NCBI GenBank assembly: GCA_013400155.1
Contig: VXBM01001009.1
Coordinates: forward strand, 71,950-135,949
Direction: 5' to 3'
Source of the DNA: Helopsaltes ochotensis
Taxonomy: Eukaryota; Chordata; Aves; Passeriformes; Locustellidae
Length of the DNA stretch: 64,000 bases
Positions 22,981 to 35,364 of this stretch are shown here, piece by piece. Made by a program: the position numbers and the translations under genes. Within the stretch, counting starts at the first letter, position 1; every line of letters starts with the position of its first letter. The notes beneath the pieces were generated by a model. It was not told where the DNA came from, ran no database searches, and saw only the letters and a list, made by a program, of their open reading frames with translations.

Positions 22981-24172
22981 CACCCTGGTCCCCTTCCTTA
23001 AGCTACCACCACTGGAAGGCTTTTCCAGACCGTTCCTGATACTAGGCTGGCAAAAAGTTCCACGCCTAAGATAAACTCCCTTATAAACAACTTCTTTACA
23101 ACATCCCCTCGCTATAAAAACACGCGGATCTAGAAAATTAGTTCTTTAAATGAACTTAGGATCCAGTTACTTTCAGCAAAAAATCTGAACTAAATAAGGG
23201 CTAAACTGCATTTTCCACACTTTTTGAGCTCTTTCATGCTCGGTTTGCTCTTGTGCCTTGCTGGAAGAGCTTGGCTTGGGAGGAGATACAAGAATTCAGC
23301 CCTAGAGATGTCACAGCTGTCCCCAGAACTGGCAGAAGGTGCCTGGCAGGGTCCCAGCCCATCAAATGAAGGTTGGTTCATGCTAAGATCTTGCCTGAGC
23401 TGTAAGGCCCAAATTCCTCACGGAGCAATTCCCCCCTGGAAGTGCTGAGCAGAGCTCAGGGGGTTTTGTTTTGTTGTCTCCCCTCCAAGCAGACGCTGCC
23501 TGGTACAATAAGGGCTTTCAGGACTTCTGGGACAAATGGCAAAGGGATCACGAAGTTACCTGGCAGCCTTTCCAGGTATCTCCTTACTAGGAAAGCACTT
23601 GGGAGAATAAATGGAATTCCGGGGTCATAAAACCAACCGTGGGGTTTGTTGTTCATTAAGCTTCTGAAAGAAGGTGAAGGGAACCCTTAAAATCCTCCAC
23701 TGCAGGAAATATCAGGCATCTGGACATCACTGTTACCCTGTTTGTGCCAACAAACTAGAAGGAAAAAGGCTCAGCTATCCAGTTTTAAATCCCCAACCCT
23801 GCTCTCCTGGCACTTGGCTCTTGCACACCTCCACTATTAGTTTCTTTTCAGGGTAATTAACTTTCTCAGCAGCCCAAACTTCACCCTCAGCTCCTCCTGT
23901 GATGTCTTTAACACTTCCCTAATACCTTTTTGACTTGCAAGATACTATTACTTGATGCAACACAGGCCAGAGTATTTTGCAGTGGGAACTGCATCCAGTG
24001 CCTGGAGAACAACCACTTTTCAACGTTTTCCTCTTATTCAATTAAAATATTTGGAGTGGCGAAGCCCCTCTCTCACGTTGGATTGGGATTCACATCATGC
24101 AAGTGAACTGCAGTTTATTGTTGCTCTTTTAAGTCCTTTTTATCTTCAAAATTATCAGCGCCTGTAATTTTC
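22981..24172. other. Unique non-coding stretch
   Basis: No gene or repeat family is recognised. Only short chance frames are present. Confidence 0.55.
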
Positions 24173-24190
24173 TTTTTTTTTTTTTTTTTT
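24173..24190 (+). repeat. poly(T) homopolymer, 18 bases
   Basis: An uninterrupted T run followed by AATGTTG. Confidence 0.85.
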
Positions 24191-24692
24191 AATGTTGTTT
24201 TTAAAAACATTTTTCAGTATGCAGATGTGCTTGTGAAGATTAATGGACTGGGAACACTGAAATCTTGTATTAATCAACTTCAAGGGAAGGCAACTGCTGA
24301 GTAAAATTTTCCACAGTGCTGCTGCACACAGGAGTTTATCCAGAGAGCTCCTTGTCTTGGAGCCTTCTGCGAGTTCTGCACTGGGACCAGCCTTGGGTGC
24401 CTCGTCCTGAATGATTCCCTGAGAACTGAACAAGCCCCACTATGGGGAACCCTGTCCAGTGTAGATCCCAGTCCCTGTTATCAAAAATAGCCCATCAGTT
24501 CCCTGTGCCAGTTCATCTTTGGGCTCTGCGATGGGAACCATCCCTCCCTGGAGGATCATCCCTCCAAAAACGCAACTGCACAACGAGCTCGGGCCCAAGG
24601 GCGCAGAGCCACGAGAAGCCCCAGGAATCAGCAAAGATCTCCCCAAGAGGATATTCCAGCCCGTCACCTGGCAGAGAGAGGCTGATCCCAGA
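24191..24692. other. Unique stretch upstream of a CR1 copy
   Basis: No exon is recognised. Its right part may include highly decayed CR1 sequence continuous with the copy that starts near 24693, but I cannot align it with confidence. Confidence 0.45.
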
Positions 24693-25106
24693 GGGGAACG
24701 GAGCTGGGGAAGGGGCTGGAGCACCTGCAGAGGCTGAGGGGGCTCAGCCTGGAGAAAAGGATGCTCGGGGGGGACCTTCTCACTCTCCAGCTCAGTGAAA
24801 GGAGGTTTGGGGCAAGGTGGGGTTCATCTCCCAGGTGACAAGCAATGGGATGAGAGGAAATGGCCTCCAGCTGCACCAGGGGAGGATTAGGTCGGGTATT
24901 TGGGAAAATTCCTTCACTCTAAGGGGTGTCCAGCCTTGGCACAGCTGCCCGTGGCAGTGGTGGAGTCCCCATCCCCGGAGGGATTGAAATGCCTTGTGGA
25001 TGTGGCACTTGGGGACACGGGTTAGTGGTGGCCTTGGCAGTGCTGGGGAATGCTTGAACTCCAGGATCTCAGAGTTATTCTCCCATTTAAATTATCCTAT
25101 GGTTCT
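24693..25106 (+). mobile_element. CR1 LINE 3' fragment, longest copy in the window
   Basis: The plus strand reads in CR1 order: GGGGCTCAGCCTGGAGAAAAGG, GACCTTCTCACTCTCCAGCTC, GTGAAAGGAGGTTTGGGGC, GATGAGAGGAAATGGCCTCC, GCACCAGGGGAGGATTAGG, a GTGGCAGTGGTGGAGTCCCC block, GATGTGGCACTTGGGGACAC, GGATCTCAGAGTTATTCTCC and a TCCTATGGTTCT end. It is about 415 bases long, plus orientation, entirely within the 3' untranslated part and the end of the second open reading frame, and shows no intact coding capacity. The terminal TTCCAACC block has been altered. Confidence 0.95.
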
Positions 25107-28092
25107 AAATGCTTTAAATATAGATTACGTGGAGCTAAATCTGCTTTTGTAGCAGGGTAATGACAAGAACCCAACCCCAAAGCAGGGACTGAGGGCAGCG
25201 TGCGTGCACACGTTTCATTAACAGATAGGTTAATTACCCCAATTTCGTTACTAATTGGATCAGTTTAAAACCTGCTGCACTGGAAGTCTCTTGGCAGACA
25301 CAAACATCACCATAATTACAAAAACAACTGGTTTCTCCAGTTACGTAATTCTGCCAATTAGGTAATTCCTCCACATGTAAAGCAAACCCAACCAAAGCCG
25401 CTGGGGTAGTTTCGACTCATTTTCAGCAACTTCCCAGTGCTGATGCCTACAAAATCCAGCAGCATTCCTCACGGCAATCCTTTCCAAGGGCAGATCCATT
25501 CCTGCTGGGTGAAAGGACTCAAAGGAATTTGCCAGAGCGATGGGAAAACGAGTTCTGCGAGAAGGAAAACCCACCTAAAGCTTTCAAGTGCAGCTTTTGG
25601 AAGAAATCTTTGAGGTTTGGAAGGTTTGATCCCCAGTTTGAGGGATACCACCACCCTCGCTTTGAGCCTTTCTCCCTGGGATTGCTACAAAGCAAAGCCT
25701 TCCTGCAGCAGCACAAGGCTCCAAATAGTTTGGGATTTGCCAAAACCAGAGGGAGTTGGATATCTCACAAGAAAAGCTGGGTTTTACTGATCATGTTAAA
25801 TAGTTTGTCAAGGCAGACTGTGGTGAGTGATAAAGCTGCTGGCCTGGGATCAGTTCTCCTCTCTCCAGCAGGTACTACTCAGGTCAGCTGAAATTATTAA
25901 ATCAACAGAAATTACTATAAGGAATAAATGTGAGTAAGTTGTCTCTGATTCTATAGAAACAAAAGGCAAAACCAATTTTGTTTTTTATTTTTAGCTTCCT
26001 AAACTAAATAGAAATTCTATAGTTCCTTACAAAATTTAAAAAAAAAAAACCAAAAACAACAAAGCACACAAATAAATCTCTGTTTTTCATGACTGACATT
26101 TGCTACTTAAGCCCAGGGACCTCCAGAGTAATTATTTCCAAGGATTGTGCTCCTGCCCAAGCTGCTTGTTAATACTGATTGAACAGTTCCTATAGGCAGG
26201 AGTCCTCGAGTGCTTCCTTCTAGAGAGAAACTGCAGAGCTTGATATGAAACCAAGAAACCCACAAAAATTATATTTAGCTGCTCCCTGTATCACACAGTT
26301 TTATCTCTAGGGAGTTTCTGCCATCACATCTCTCAAAAATTTCATGTGAAGTTCTGGAAGTCAAATAATGTCCCACCTACCAAGGCATTAACAGAGATCA
26401 GAATTAAGAGTCTCCCTTCCCCTACATGTAATAATAGTGAATGTTCATCTGCCGAAAAAGGCAGATAAATTAAAAACCACTGCAGTTTGTAAAAGAGCAC
26501 GGCTTGGGAAATAACCTTTGGAGGCACTGGAAAAACTCAGAGTTCAATCAACTTTATTTCCAGTACAAAAGCAATTAGATTTTTCCCATCAGAAATCAGA
26601 TGGAGTAGTAAATTAGGATTTGCTGGTGATGGGAATTCTTAACTCGTGGCATAAATAGAATTTCCTTATTATTATTTTCGGTTACGGCCATCTATCTAAA
26701 CCTCCATTCCAAGCACAATTTGTGAGAAAAAAGCTGCATTACAGAGCTATCACAGATATCTACATTTAATTTGAGTTTTTCTCCTCCTTTTTAAGCAAAA
26801 GTTACTTTAATTAAGCTTTAAATAACAGACAATCAACCCACAAGAACCAATAGATTTGGCTGCTGTTCCATTCACCTAAAACTGACTGCACTGAGAAATT
26901 TGATTTAAACAACTCCCAAACCATTTGCATCCCCGCTACCCTCAGAAGGCTACAAATATTTTTGTGTGTTCCACCAGTCCTGAGAAATCAAAACACAGAT
27001 AAAAATGCAAAATTTGAACTGTTCTCTGTGCTTGCATGGAAAATATTTTCTATCTAATGCTAATTAAGGATAAATAAGTTCAAGATAATTCTGCTTGTTA
27101 TAATGCATCTGGAGCATCAGGAGTGGCTCCTGTAGCAACAACTTCAGTGAGAAAACAGCCCAAAATCTTTTTTTTTTCTGTTTCCTAACACAGTGAGCAT
27201 TTTGAACACATTCATGCACGATGAGAAATACATTTTCTTTCCAAGTACAGCTCTGGCTGCCTGGTGAAATTTTACTGAGGACCCTTCTCCCTTTGACTCC
27301 TTCACCATGAACTTGCTTCTTTTTTCCTCCATGATCTCTTTTCTGTTTAAATCCAAGGATATTTCCTTGAAGGATGCACTTGGATCCAGGCTGGAAACCT
27401 GGGTCCACTTCAGTCCTCTCACTGTGGCTTGAGTCTGGTCAACACAGACAAAAAGCAAGGAGAGCAGATGGAACAAACAGAGGATTTCTCCCAGCCAGAC
27501 AGCAAATGCTGGTGCTTGAAATGCAATATTGTCATGGAAAAGACTCATGGGGGCATCTGGCTGAGCAAACTGAACTGAGCAAAGGACTGGGGAACACAGA
27601 AAGAACCAAATTCCTCCCCAAAACTGGGAAAGAAAACCTTGATGGCCTCCCAGGCACGTGGCAGAAAAACCCAAAAAAGTCCAAATATTTGCCCTCGGAC
27701 TGCAGGTTTGGGTTCCTCCTCCTGCAGGCTCCACGGTCCCCAACAGAAAAGTCAGGAGTTTTATGGGAAGTGGCCCAAAGTTGCCCAATGTCCTGGCTCC
27801 AGGGGGAGAAGTTCTCCCTTGAGCCACGAGCATGGAAAATGCTGAGTGTTGGATCCAAAGCCAAGAGCTCCTGCTCCTTTCCCAGGTGCCCAAATCCCCC
27901 CTGCTAAAGCGGCCACCACTGGGAAGGTCACGTTGTAAAGTCACTCCATTAAAACAGTAATTAAAGAGTGAACATTAACCAGCAATTTCTCCTTAGGTCT
28001 TTCTTACTTCCAGTTGGTATCATTCCTCCCAGACCGAGCTGTACCTTATGGATCTGCACGTTTATCTTGATGAAAAAATCTTTAACTTCTCC
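25107..28092. other. Unique stretch containing an AT-rich block and a long minus-strand frame
   Basis: No gene is annotated. 25900-27060 is AT-rich, largely repeat-free and relatively devoid of open frames. It includes a short A-rich run at about 26036-26050. At 27144-27944 a minus-strand frame of 266 codons is open, with a 177-codon plus-strand frame opposite. Its translation is Trp/Phe/Gly-rich in the middle and resembles no family I know. Confidence 0.45.
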
Positions 28093-28106
28093 TTTTTTTT
28101 TTTTTT
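28093..28106 (+). repeat. poly(T) homopolymer, 14 bases
   Basis: An uninterrupted T run followed by CAAGGC. The combination of a polypyrimidine tract and a nearby AG superficially resembles a splice acceptor, but no coding exon follows. Confidence 0.8.
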
Positions 28107-29408
28107 CAAGGCAAGAAAAAGCCATGTCCTTCCACTCAGAGGAACCCTGCTCCTGCTCCCCCAGCTCCCACGGCATCGTGCCTGCAGCAATCACATGTTA
28201 TCCTATTATTTGTCACTGACAGAAGTACACTGGGACATGGTGAAACTGCCACGAGAAAGGAAATTTAACTTCTCCAAGCTTTAATGAATGGGAGCTTTTA
28301 TTCTGTGCGAAGAAGGCCGAAGACAAAACTCCAGGTACAGCCTGGTTAAAAACGTTATCCAGCAGCTGGATACTCTTGCAAACACTCTGGACAGTCCTGA
28401 CTGCTTGAATTTCAACCCTTGTTCCTCACTAAGGTTTTCGGAAAACGCAAACAACAAAGCCTTTCCTAAAAAAGCGGCTGAGACGAGCGGATGCACGGAG
28501 CTCCATCAGGGAAAGCTGTCAACTGGCCCCACTCCATGGGAATTAATGCAAAGGCATTGATTTGTTCTAGGCTAATGAGAAGGGCTCTCCGTTTAATTTT
28601 AGGAGAAGAACTTTCATTTTCTGACTGGCAACCAGAGCTATTTATTACACAACCAGAGAGCCAAAGTTCAGCTTTGCAAGTGACTAATCAAAGCCAAGCC
28701 CTCCCTGTAGGAAAGGAGGGAAAACATGTCCGGAATGGTCAACAGGAGTTTACTAAAAGGAAACCCAACTTCTGCCTCTCACCCCCTGCCCACCCTGGGG
28801 CAGCTCCACCAGGATTTCAAGGCAGTATTGAAGACAGTTTTCTGAGGGATAAAAATCACAGCAATTCCAGGGATCGCCCAGATCCTTTCAAGGCCACAAA
28901 CCTTTTTCACAGCAACGGGAAACGCACAGAAAAAAAAGAGAAATTCAAATAAAACCACGGCAAGGCTGTCAAAAAGACAACAGGAAGACAAGGGAGTTCA
29001 ACAACAAGTTGCTGTTGGTGTTCTTGTTCCTGATCTCCGAGGAATCCTGGAGGATCAGGAACATCCACGCCAAGGGCCACAGCATCCACCCCAGTGCTGG
29101 CAGGGACACGCCAGCATGGATACAACTGTTTATCCCATTTCCTGGCCCGGAATTTTGTGTCTGAGCACTAACTGTAATATTTGGCACTTAGTCCCTCCGC
29201 GTTCAAAGAGTTAAGCTGCGTCCTATAAAGATAAAAATCTCCACTTTTTATTACTTTGTACGGGCTCCTACCAAACGAGGATCCAGCTGTAATTGTAACA
29301 TTCCAAGCTCCGGAGGTGCCAAGTTTTACTAACTATAATTTAACTGGTCCAGCTGATGCGGTCCAAATTCTTGTTTGGATAATCAGCCTTTGTTTAAATA
29401 TGGATTTT
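28107..29408. other. Unique stretch with candidate conserved blocks
   Basis: No exon is recognised. 28560-28710 and 29215-29400 are repeat-free, AT-leaning blocks with motif-like cores, including ACATTCCA (TEAD-like) near 29299. They resemble conserved non-coding elements, but conservation cannot be assessed here. Confidence 0.4.
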
Positions 29409-29441
29409 AAAAAGAAAAAAAAGAAAAGAAAAGAAAGAAAG
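29409..29441 (+). repeat. Purine tract (GAAAA/GAAA)n
   Basis: A pure A/G run built from AAAAG and AAAG units. Together with the pyrimidine tract about 130 bases downstream it forms roughly complementary arms. Confidence 0.9.
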
Positions 29442-29566
29442 CCCAGGCCAGCATTAGCCTCCAGGCATGTCATGTGAGCTGATTACCCTGCAGCAGTAGC
29501 AGACACTCATGCACAAGAGGAGGATTATTTTGCCAGAATTACTGTTACCGTAACACAGAATCAGAG

Positions 29567-29638
29567 CTTCTCTTCTCTCCCCCCAGCCCCCACCCTTTTT
29601 CTTTTCTTCCTTTTTTTTTTTTTTCCTCCCCCCTCCAC
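29567..29638 (+). repeat. Pyrimidine tract, C- and T-rich
   Basis: About 70 bases almost entirely C and T, with one AG and one CA interruption. It includes runs of C6, T5 and T14. The minus strand gives a Lys/Gly/Glu low-complexity frame that should not be read as protein. Confidence 0.9.
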
Positions 29639-30389
29639 AATTCACAAGTCTTCTTTCCAAGTTCAAATGAAGTTTAAAGGTGAAAAGGGCAAGAAAGTTT
29701 CATGACTGGCTGTTGAAAGAGGGAGAAATAACCAGGGTCTCCAAGTTTGCGTTTACTAAAAGCTCAACAATTTTGTGTTTTGCTGCAATTCATAACTGCA
29801 CAAATCCCTTTTGTTGGGTCTGTTTGGACTGAAATTAAACACTTGTTAATAATTTATAACTTAATATCATTAGAAAATAATAATAACTGTCAAGCGGCTG
29901 CATTCAGTACATAAAGCAAGTCGAGTGGCTCGTTAGATTATTTGTCAAAGCAACAATTTCTATATATTTTAGCTTATTTCTACTGGCTAAAGAGCCACCC
30001 AGCTTGCTTGGAAATCATCTCTCCACCAGCTGGGAGCAATTCCCAAATTGCTGCACCTCAGCCACGTCCAAGTGATGCTGGCTCACTTTAAAAGCACTCC
30101 AGCCTGACTCCAGGAGGTGCCTTAAAAATGCTGCAGGAGGGATGGCCAAAGCCCTTTGCTGCTCCCTGACCAAAAATGCATCCCACGCTGCCCATGCTTT
30201 GCTCTAAATTTGACATCTGAATGGAAGTGAGGCAGCGGCCAACAACCCGACTGTCCAAATGAGGCATTTAAGAAGAGAAAATTCTTAATTCTATTTGTTG
30301 GTCAAGGACCTGAGCTGCACCAAGCACAAGGGCCAGGCACAAAGCTGCTGCTGCCTTTCCCAGAGCTGAGTGCAAAAAGAAGAAATACT
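29639..30389. promoter_or_regulatory. Candidate AT-rich conserved non-coding element, then unique DNA
   Basis: 29820-30000 is AT-rich and repeat-free, with several homeodomain-type TTAAT/TAATTT cores and a GTCAAGCGGC NK-like core near 29889. The stretch after 30010 is ordinary unique sequence. The element call is based on texture only, with no alignment. Confidence 0.25.
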
Positions 30390-30413
30390 TTTGTGTGTGT
30401 GTGTGTGTGAGAG
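30390..30413 (+). repeat. (TG)n microsatellite passing into (GA)n
   Basis: About ten TG dinucleotides followed by GAGAGAGG. A short simple repeat that is likely to be length-polymorphic. Confidence 0.9.
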
Positions 30414-30507
30414 AGGAATTTTGGGGAGAAAACTCACTTGTAAAATGTCACAGGCTGTGGTTCTTCTTGGGAAGCCGCAAGTGTGGCTTTTTGGAAGAAT
30501 AGATAGA

Positions 30508-30745
30508 AACAGAGAATCCCAGACTGGTTTGGGTTGGAAGGGACATTAAAGGCCATTCAGTGCCACCCCTGCCATGGGCAGGGACACCTCCCACTATTCC
30601 CAGGGTGCTCCAAGCCCTGTCCAGCCTGGCCTTGGGCACTTCCAGGAATCCAGGGGCAGCTCCAGCTGCTCTGGGCACGAATTCCTCCCCAGTATCCCAT
30701 CCAACCCCACGCTCTGCCAGTCTGACATCAAAGCCCATCAGACAT
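30508..30745 (-). mobile_element. CR1 LINE 3' fragment, 5'-truncated
   Basis: The plus strand starts AGAGAATCCCAGACTGG and continues TTTGGGTTGGAAGGGACATT, then AAGGCCATTCAGTGCCACCC, GCCATGGGCAGGGACACC, CTGTCCAGCCTGGCCTTGGG and GCTCTGGGCACGAATTCC. This is the reverse complement of an avian CR1 3' end, so the element is on the minus strand. It shares the GGGTTGGAAGGGAC subfamily signature with the copy at 16.3 kb. It has no coding capacity. Confidence 0.96.
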
Positions 30746-32706
30746 CTGACCTATTTTATCACTTTTCTCTCCATGCCAGCACCTGTGGCAACTCTGGTTT
30801 TGCTGCATATTAATCTGTGAAGTTTGAAAACAAAAAAAAATGTAAGTGTACTAAGCAAAGGAATTGGAAGTTCACATTAAAAAATTAATCTGAGCCCATC
30901 TGCCCCGATGCTGAGCTCGTGTAAACTGATTTAACTCAGTGGTGCCAGAAGAACTGACATTAGTCAGGGGTCTGCTCTTGTTGCCATCTATTTATCTGAG
31001 ATAATTTCTAATGTACTTACTGAATAAGTCTTCTTTTATTCCTTTCAAACTCCTCCTCCCGACTTTGTCTCCTCCGTCCCCTTTGCCTGCAGACTGAAAG
31101 CTGAACACACACGTGCAGAGAGAGCCATCTCCTCCCACCTCTCCCACTCTCAGCTCTTCCCTTCCTCAGCCTGCCCCTGTTTTCTTGTATTTCTTCTATT
31201 CCTGGAATATTTCAAGGAAGCAGAGAAGGGCTCCAAACGTTGCAGGTTATTTACAGCACAACAGTTCTCAAAATATTATTGAGTTTACCTTGAGCTGCCC
31301 AATGTCCTCGTGTACAAACAGGCTCTGGGGTCCTTTAAATGACCACGCAAATAAGAAAGGCAATGAGAGAAATGGTATTTCATTGAATTTATTTTTAAAT
31401 TCTCCCAGAAATCAAATGGTGCCTACAGAGGGACCAGAAGATGCCACTCTGGCTAGTGACAACCCTTATAGGTTGTAATCAACTTTTTAAATTCTTCAAT
31501 TTTTAGATAAATGTAGAAGGCTCCTTTTCTTTTTAAGGGAATGCTCTCCAACACATGGAAAAAATACAGGAATTGATAAAATTGATCTGTAACATATTTT
31601 TACTTGAGTAAGGATTACAAGGTTGAATCTCAACATTATACACTTAAAACCATTTCTTGTTCCACTGCCTTTACAGTTCCAAAAAAAATGTACACTTTGG
31701 AGACAAAGGCCTTTATCCTCTCTAAGTGCTGTGGATTTCATGCCAATCTCCCAATATAAAGCAGACTTCAGACTTAGACCCAAGAGAAATGGTCTCGGAA
31801 AGATTAGATTTTCCACCACAAAATAAAACCCTTGTGTGGGGAACCACACCAGCTCCAACACCTCCTTCCTCCTAAGTATTTGTCTGACAAGGAGAAACAC
31901 CCCCCAGCCCATCCCACGCCTCCTCCTCCAAATGGAAGTGGTTTGATCATTCCTCTGCTCTTGTGCCAGCCATTTTTTCCATGTATAAAATGTCCAGAAT
32001 TGTCAGATATCCCTGAAAACCAGTATTTTTCAAGGTTTTTTTTTTTTCCTTATTCCCTATCATTTTGCAACGCAGAATAAGTTTGTTCTTAATATTAGGG
32101 TACAAATCCTCACTGGTGATGGAAAATAGACAAACTCAGTGTAAGGGGCCCACAAAGAACAGAGTGATGAAAAATACTTTTAAATCAGCACAACATTTTT
32201 AAGAGTTGCCCATCAAAGGCCTGTACCTCTAATAGCAACAATGTATTACATGAAATTAATGATGCCAATATCTGGCAGCTCAATAAACACAACAGGAAAC
32301 TTTTTTAAACTACTCACAATGTAGAAAGGTGTTTTATCAATCACCCCCATATAAGAAAACACAGATTTTTCAGGATATTTCGAACCCCACGGCCAGTAAC
32401 AAAGCAGGACAAGCAAGGAAAGGAGAGAAATATAGATTCAACACAACGTAGCTCCTGAGGATTAAATCTGAACACCACCAAAGCCACACAGAAAAGAAGG
32501 AATTCAAGGATCAGAAGATTAAAAACTGCATGTAGTCAGCTCGGGATTGGTGAGCTGCAGATGGAAACTTTCTTGAGAAGACCCAGTTGAAATTCTAGTT
32601 AGGATATTCTGTGATTAAACGCTCCTCCAATTTTTGAGTACATCACTTTTTTTTTCCTACCGGCTACTGCGATACAAAAGACATCTCCAGCAAACATAGA
32701 ACTGGT
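30746..32706. other. Unique non-coding stretch
   Basis: No gene is recognised. 31360-31840 and 32040-32360 are AT-rich. Short chance frames are present (for example 31113-31478 plus, 31496-31912 minus), and none is protein-like. Confidence 0.55.
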
Positions 32707-32722
32707 AAAAAAAAAAAAAAAA
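32707..32722 (+). repeat. poly(A) homopolymer, 16 bases
   Basis: An uninterrupted A run followed by GGAAAAGTG. Confidence 0.85.
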
Positions 32723-32846
32723 GGAAAAGTGCAAGTAAAAGCCATTTAGGTTTCCAGCAAAGACATCAAAGCAACCCAGCTAATGGACATCCAGGGTAGT
32801 CAAATCACTCCTGCAAAATCCATTAGTTACTGAAAGTTCTGGAGGG

Positions 32847-32880
32847 CTCAGTTTTTACAGTAAAACCTGTAAAAACTCAG
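32847..32880. repeat. Inverted repeat (hairpin), 14-base arms, 6-base loop
   Basis: The left arm is CTCAGTTTTTACAG (32847-32860), the loop is TAAAAC, and the right arm is CTGTAAAAACTCAG (32867-32880). The arms are complementary at 13 of 14 positions. There is no flanking duplication and no transposon context. It could form a stem in RNA from either strand. Confidence 0.75.
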
Positions 32881-35364
32881 TATCCAGTTTCTCTGTTGGG
32901 ACACCGAGGTGTGAAGATCCAAACGATGCTGGAACTGAACTTGTATATTTGAACCTTTTGAACTCCAGCTGCCCTTCATAAATTACTTTACCACCGGCTT
33001 TAACGCGTTCCTAGCCCCGCCGTGCAAGAAAAGGGAGGACTCGTGAAAAGAAAGCCTGGAAAGGGAACTGAACTTTTCCAACACTTCCAGTGGAATTCGT
33101 CTTGGTTCAAAAGACGAGCACCTATGGCAGGGCTGGGGGAGGAGGAAAAGCTTCCAGACGGGGCAGTGAAATAACATCTGTTCTCGTGCTATGAAAACAG
33201 AGCGGGCAATCCCCCCCTTTCCCAAGCCCAAAGCCGGTGGAAGTGGATGGAAATGGCCCCACACAGGAACAGGCAGTGGCTCCTTTCCATCTGGAAACGC
33301 TGTCAGAGGGAAGCAAATTCCACCAAATTCCCAACTGGTGCAAGAACTTTGTTTTTTGCACCTCAGAATGGGAGGTGCTGCCCTGGAGGGAGAGAGTTTT
33401 GGGGTGCGGAGGGTCCTCACCACACCCCATCCACAAGGGAGACAGAGATCCACCCTTCCCCTGAGGGGAGCTCAAACATTTAGAGTTTAGAAGCTAATCC
33501 AACTCCAAGACAACGGCAGTAAAGATTATTAATTAATTTTAAGGTGAATTAAACTGCAGGACAGCAGCTCAGGAGCTCAAACACGACATTTCCTGCTTTC
33601 CATGGGAAATGAGGACCGTGAGCAGGTCCCTCCTCTTTATTTTTCAGACTGTCAGGGTGTTTATAGACAGTTAATCACTGGGATATCGGGGAAAAACTGA
33701 GGGTTTAAGTCCAGAAGAATGGCAAGGCTGGTTCCCAAACAGGACAGCACATTATCCTACAACCAAACCAGATATTCCTTTCTCCTACACCTTCCCTGCC
33801 TGCAGAGAGCTCAGCATCCAGAGCAGCAACACAGAACCCAAACCTCCACAGGAACTCTCCAGCCCTAGCCCTGCCTGCAGAAGGATTTTTGGGTTCAGGA
33901 AAGTCACCTTTATTTTTTTTTCCATCTGAGATTTGTCATTTACAAATGAGGAAGCTGCCCATCTTCGAGGATTGTGCTTTCAATGGGTCAGCTAATATCG
34001 AAATACTGCTCTTTTTGGATTGGGATGTTATCACGTTATATGTGGACACTGCATTTCAGCTTCTCTTTAAAATGATCTCGCTAAGCAGCAAAGGGACACA
34101 GCAGCTCCCATTTACAGGTCACCTCAGGTCTCCTGAACAAACTATGCCCCAGGGTTTTAGTGAAACTCAGGAATTCCAAAAGCAAAGCACATTGCCCTGA
34201 GCACACAAAATGCTTCTGATTCGCAGAATGACACAAATGTACAGGGGGGGAAAAAAAAAAAAGGATGTCTGATTATTTTTTGTAATGGATGGCTTTTAGA
34301 TGGGCAGAACACACTTAGGCATTTCTTACAGCCCCAAACCACGGGTGCTTTCCAACAAAGGCATTGTGTGAAGTGCTGCTTGCTTAACGCAAAGACTTGG
34401 AACAAGAAATTTTCAGGGGTTGAACTCTGAGTTTTAACCCTGGACAAAGAATCAGATGCTGCACAAGTGTGTGCTCCTTAGTCCTGTGGTGCTGCCACAC
34501 CGCTGATCTTGTATCCTTCAATTTGATAAGTTTGTGTGAAATGATTTGACATTTCCAAAGAAAAGAAATAAAAAAGGAAAATGACCCAACTTTCTGAGTA
34601 AAGTGCATGGCACAGTTTGCCTGTTTAAGGAATAAGATACACGAAATCTTACCAAATGTGGGCTTGCAACTTATGAAATGACCACCTCCATTAATTACAA
34701 CTCCTAAAGAGACATTACAGTGGACCATGTGGACAATCCCATTCAGATGAATAACACAGATGTTAAAAAAAAAAAAGGGTCACTAAATCTCACGTAATTT
34801 AACCTGTCTGACTTCCCACTTGCATGAAGAAAAACTTGTGGTTTCTCCTTCCCTCTCCCCCAGCACAGAGTGGCTTTCTTTCCCCGGCTTCCCCGCTTGG
34901 AAACGAGCCACGGATCATTTACACACTTCCGAGGTTTGCTGGGGCACTTTCTGAGGATCCCTTTTGGAAAAAGGTACCACACTTCAAACCGGAGGGACGC
35001 AGGTAGAAGCCTTAAAAAAACCAGCCCAGCAGCCAGAGCGGTCGTCAGTTAATTTTTGTTTCAATGTATTAACAAGGTAATTCAGAGCGTTCACATCCCC
35101 CGAGCACCCCGCGGCGGGCACGGGGATGTGCGCTCAGTACATCTCATCAGCCACGCAGGATCCACATTTCTGACATTGAACAAGCAGTACACGAGGCCCC
35201 CAACCCCAAATCCCAGCAGTGACCCCCCCTTGGCCAAAGCCACCCCCCGGGATTCAGGAAGCAGAGGCGCACGCGAGCTCTTATCCCTGGGAGCTCAGCG
35301 GTTTGGGAGTCCCAAGCAGCGGCAGGAGGTGAAAGCCCAGGCTGATCTCCTCTAAGAGAGGCTT
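32881..35364. other. Unique stretch; G+C-rich near 33.2 kb and 35.1-35.3 kb
   Basis: No exon is recognised. 33200-33460 is G+C-richer and open in several frames on both strands at once, which argues for composition and not coding. A 13-base A run lies at about 34250-34262. 35090-35300 carries a cluster of CpGs around CCCCGCGGCGGGCACGG. Confidence 0.5.

Noticed and set aside
28080..28160. Splice-acceptor-like polypyrimidine tract followed by AG
   Set aside because: The downstream frame shows no recognisable protein and no donor that would define an exon with confidence.
30448..30820. Overlapping frames on both strands near 30.6 kb
   Set aside because: They fall in a CR1 3' end, with no coding content.
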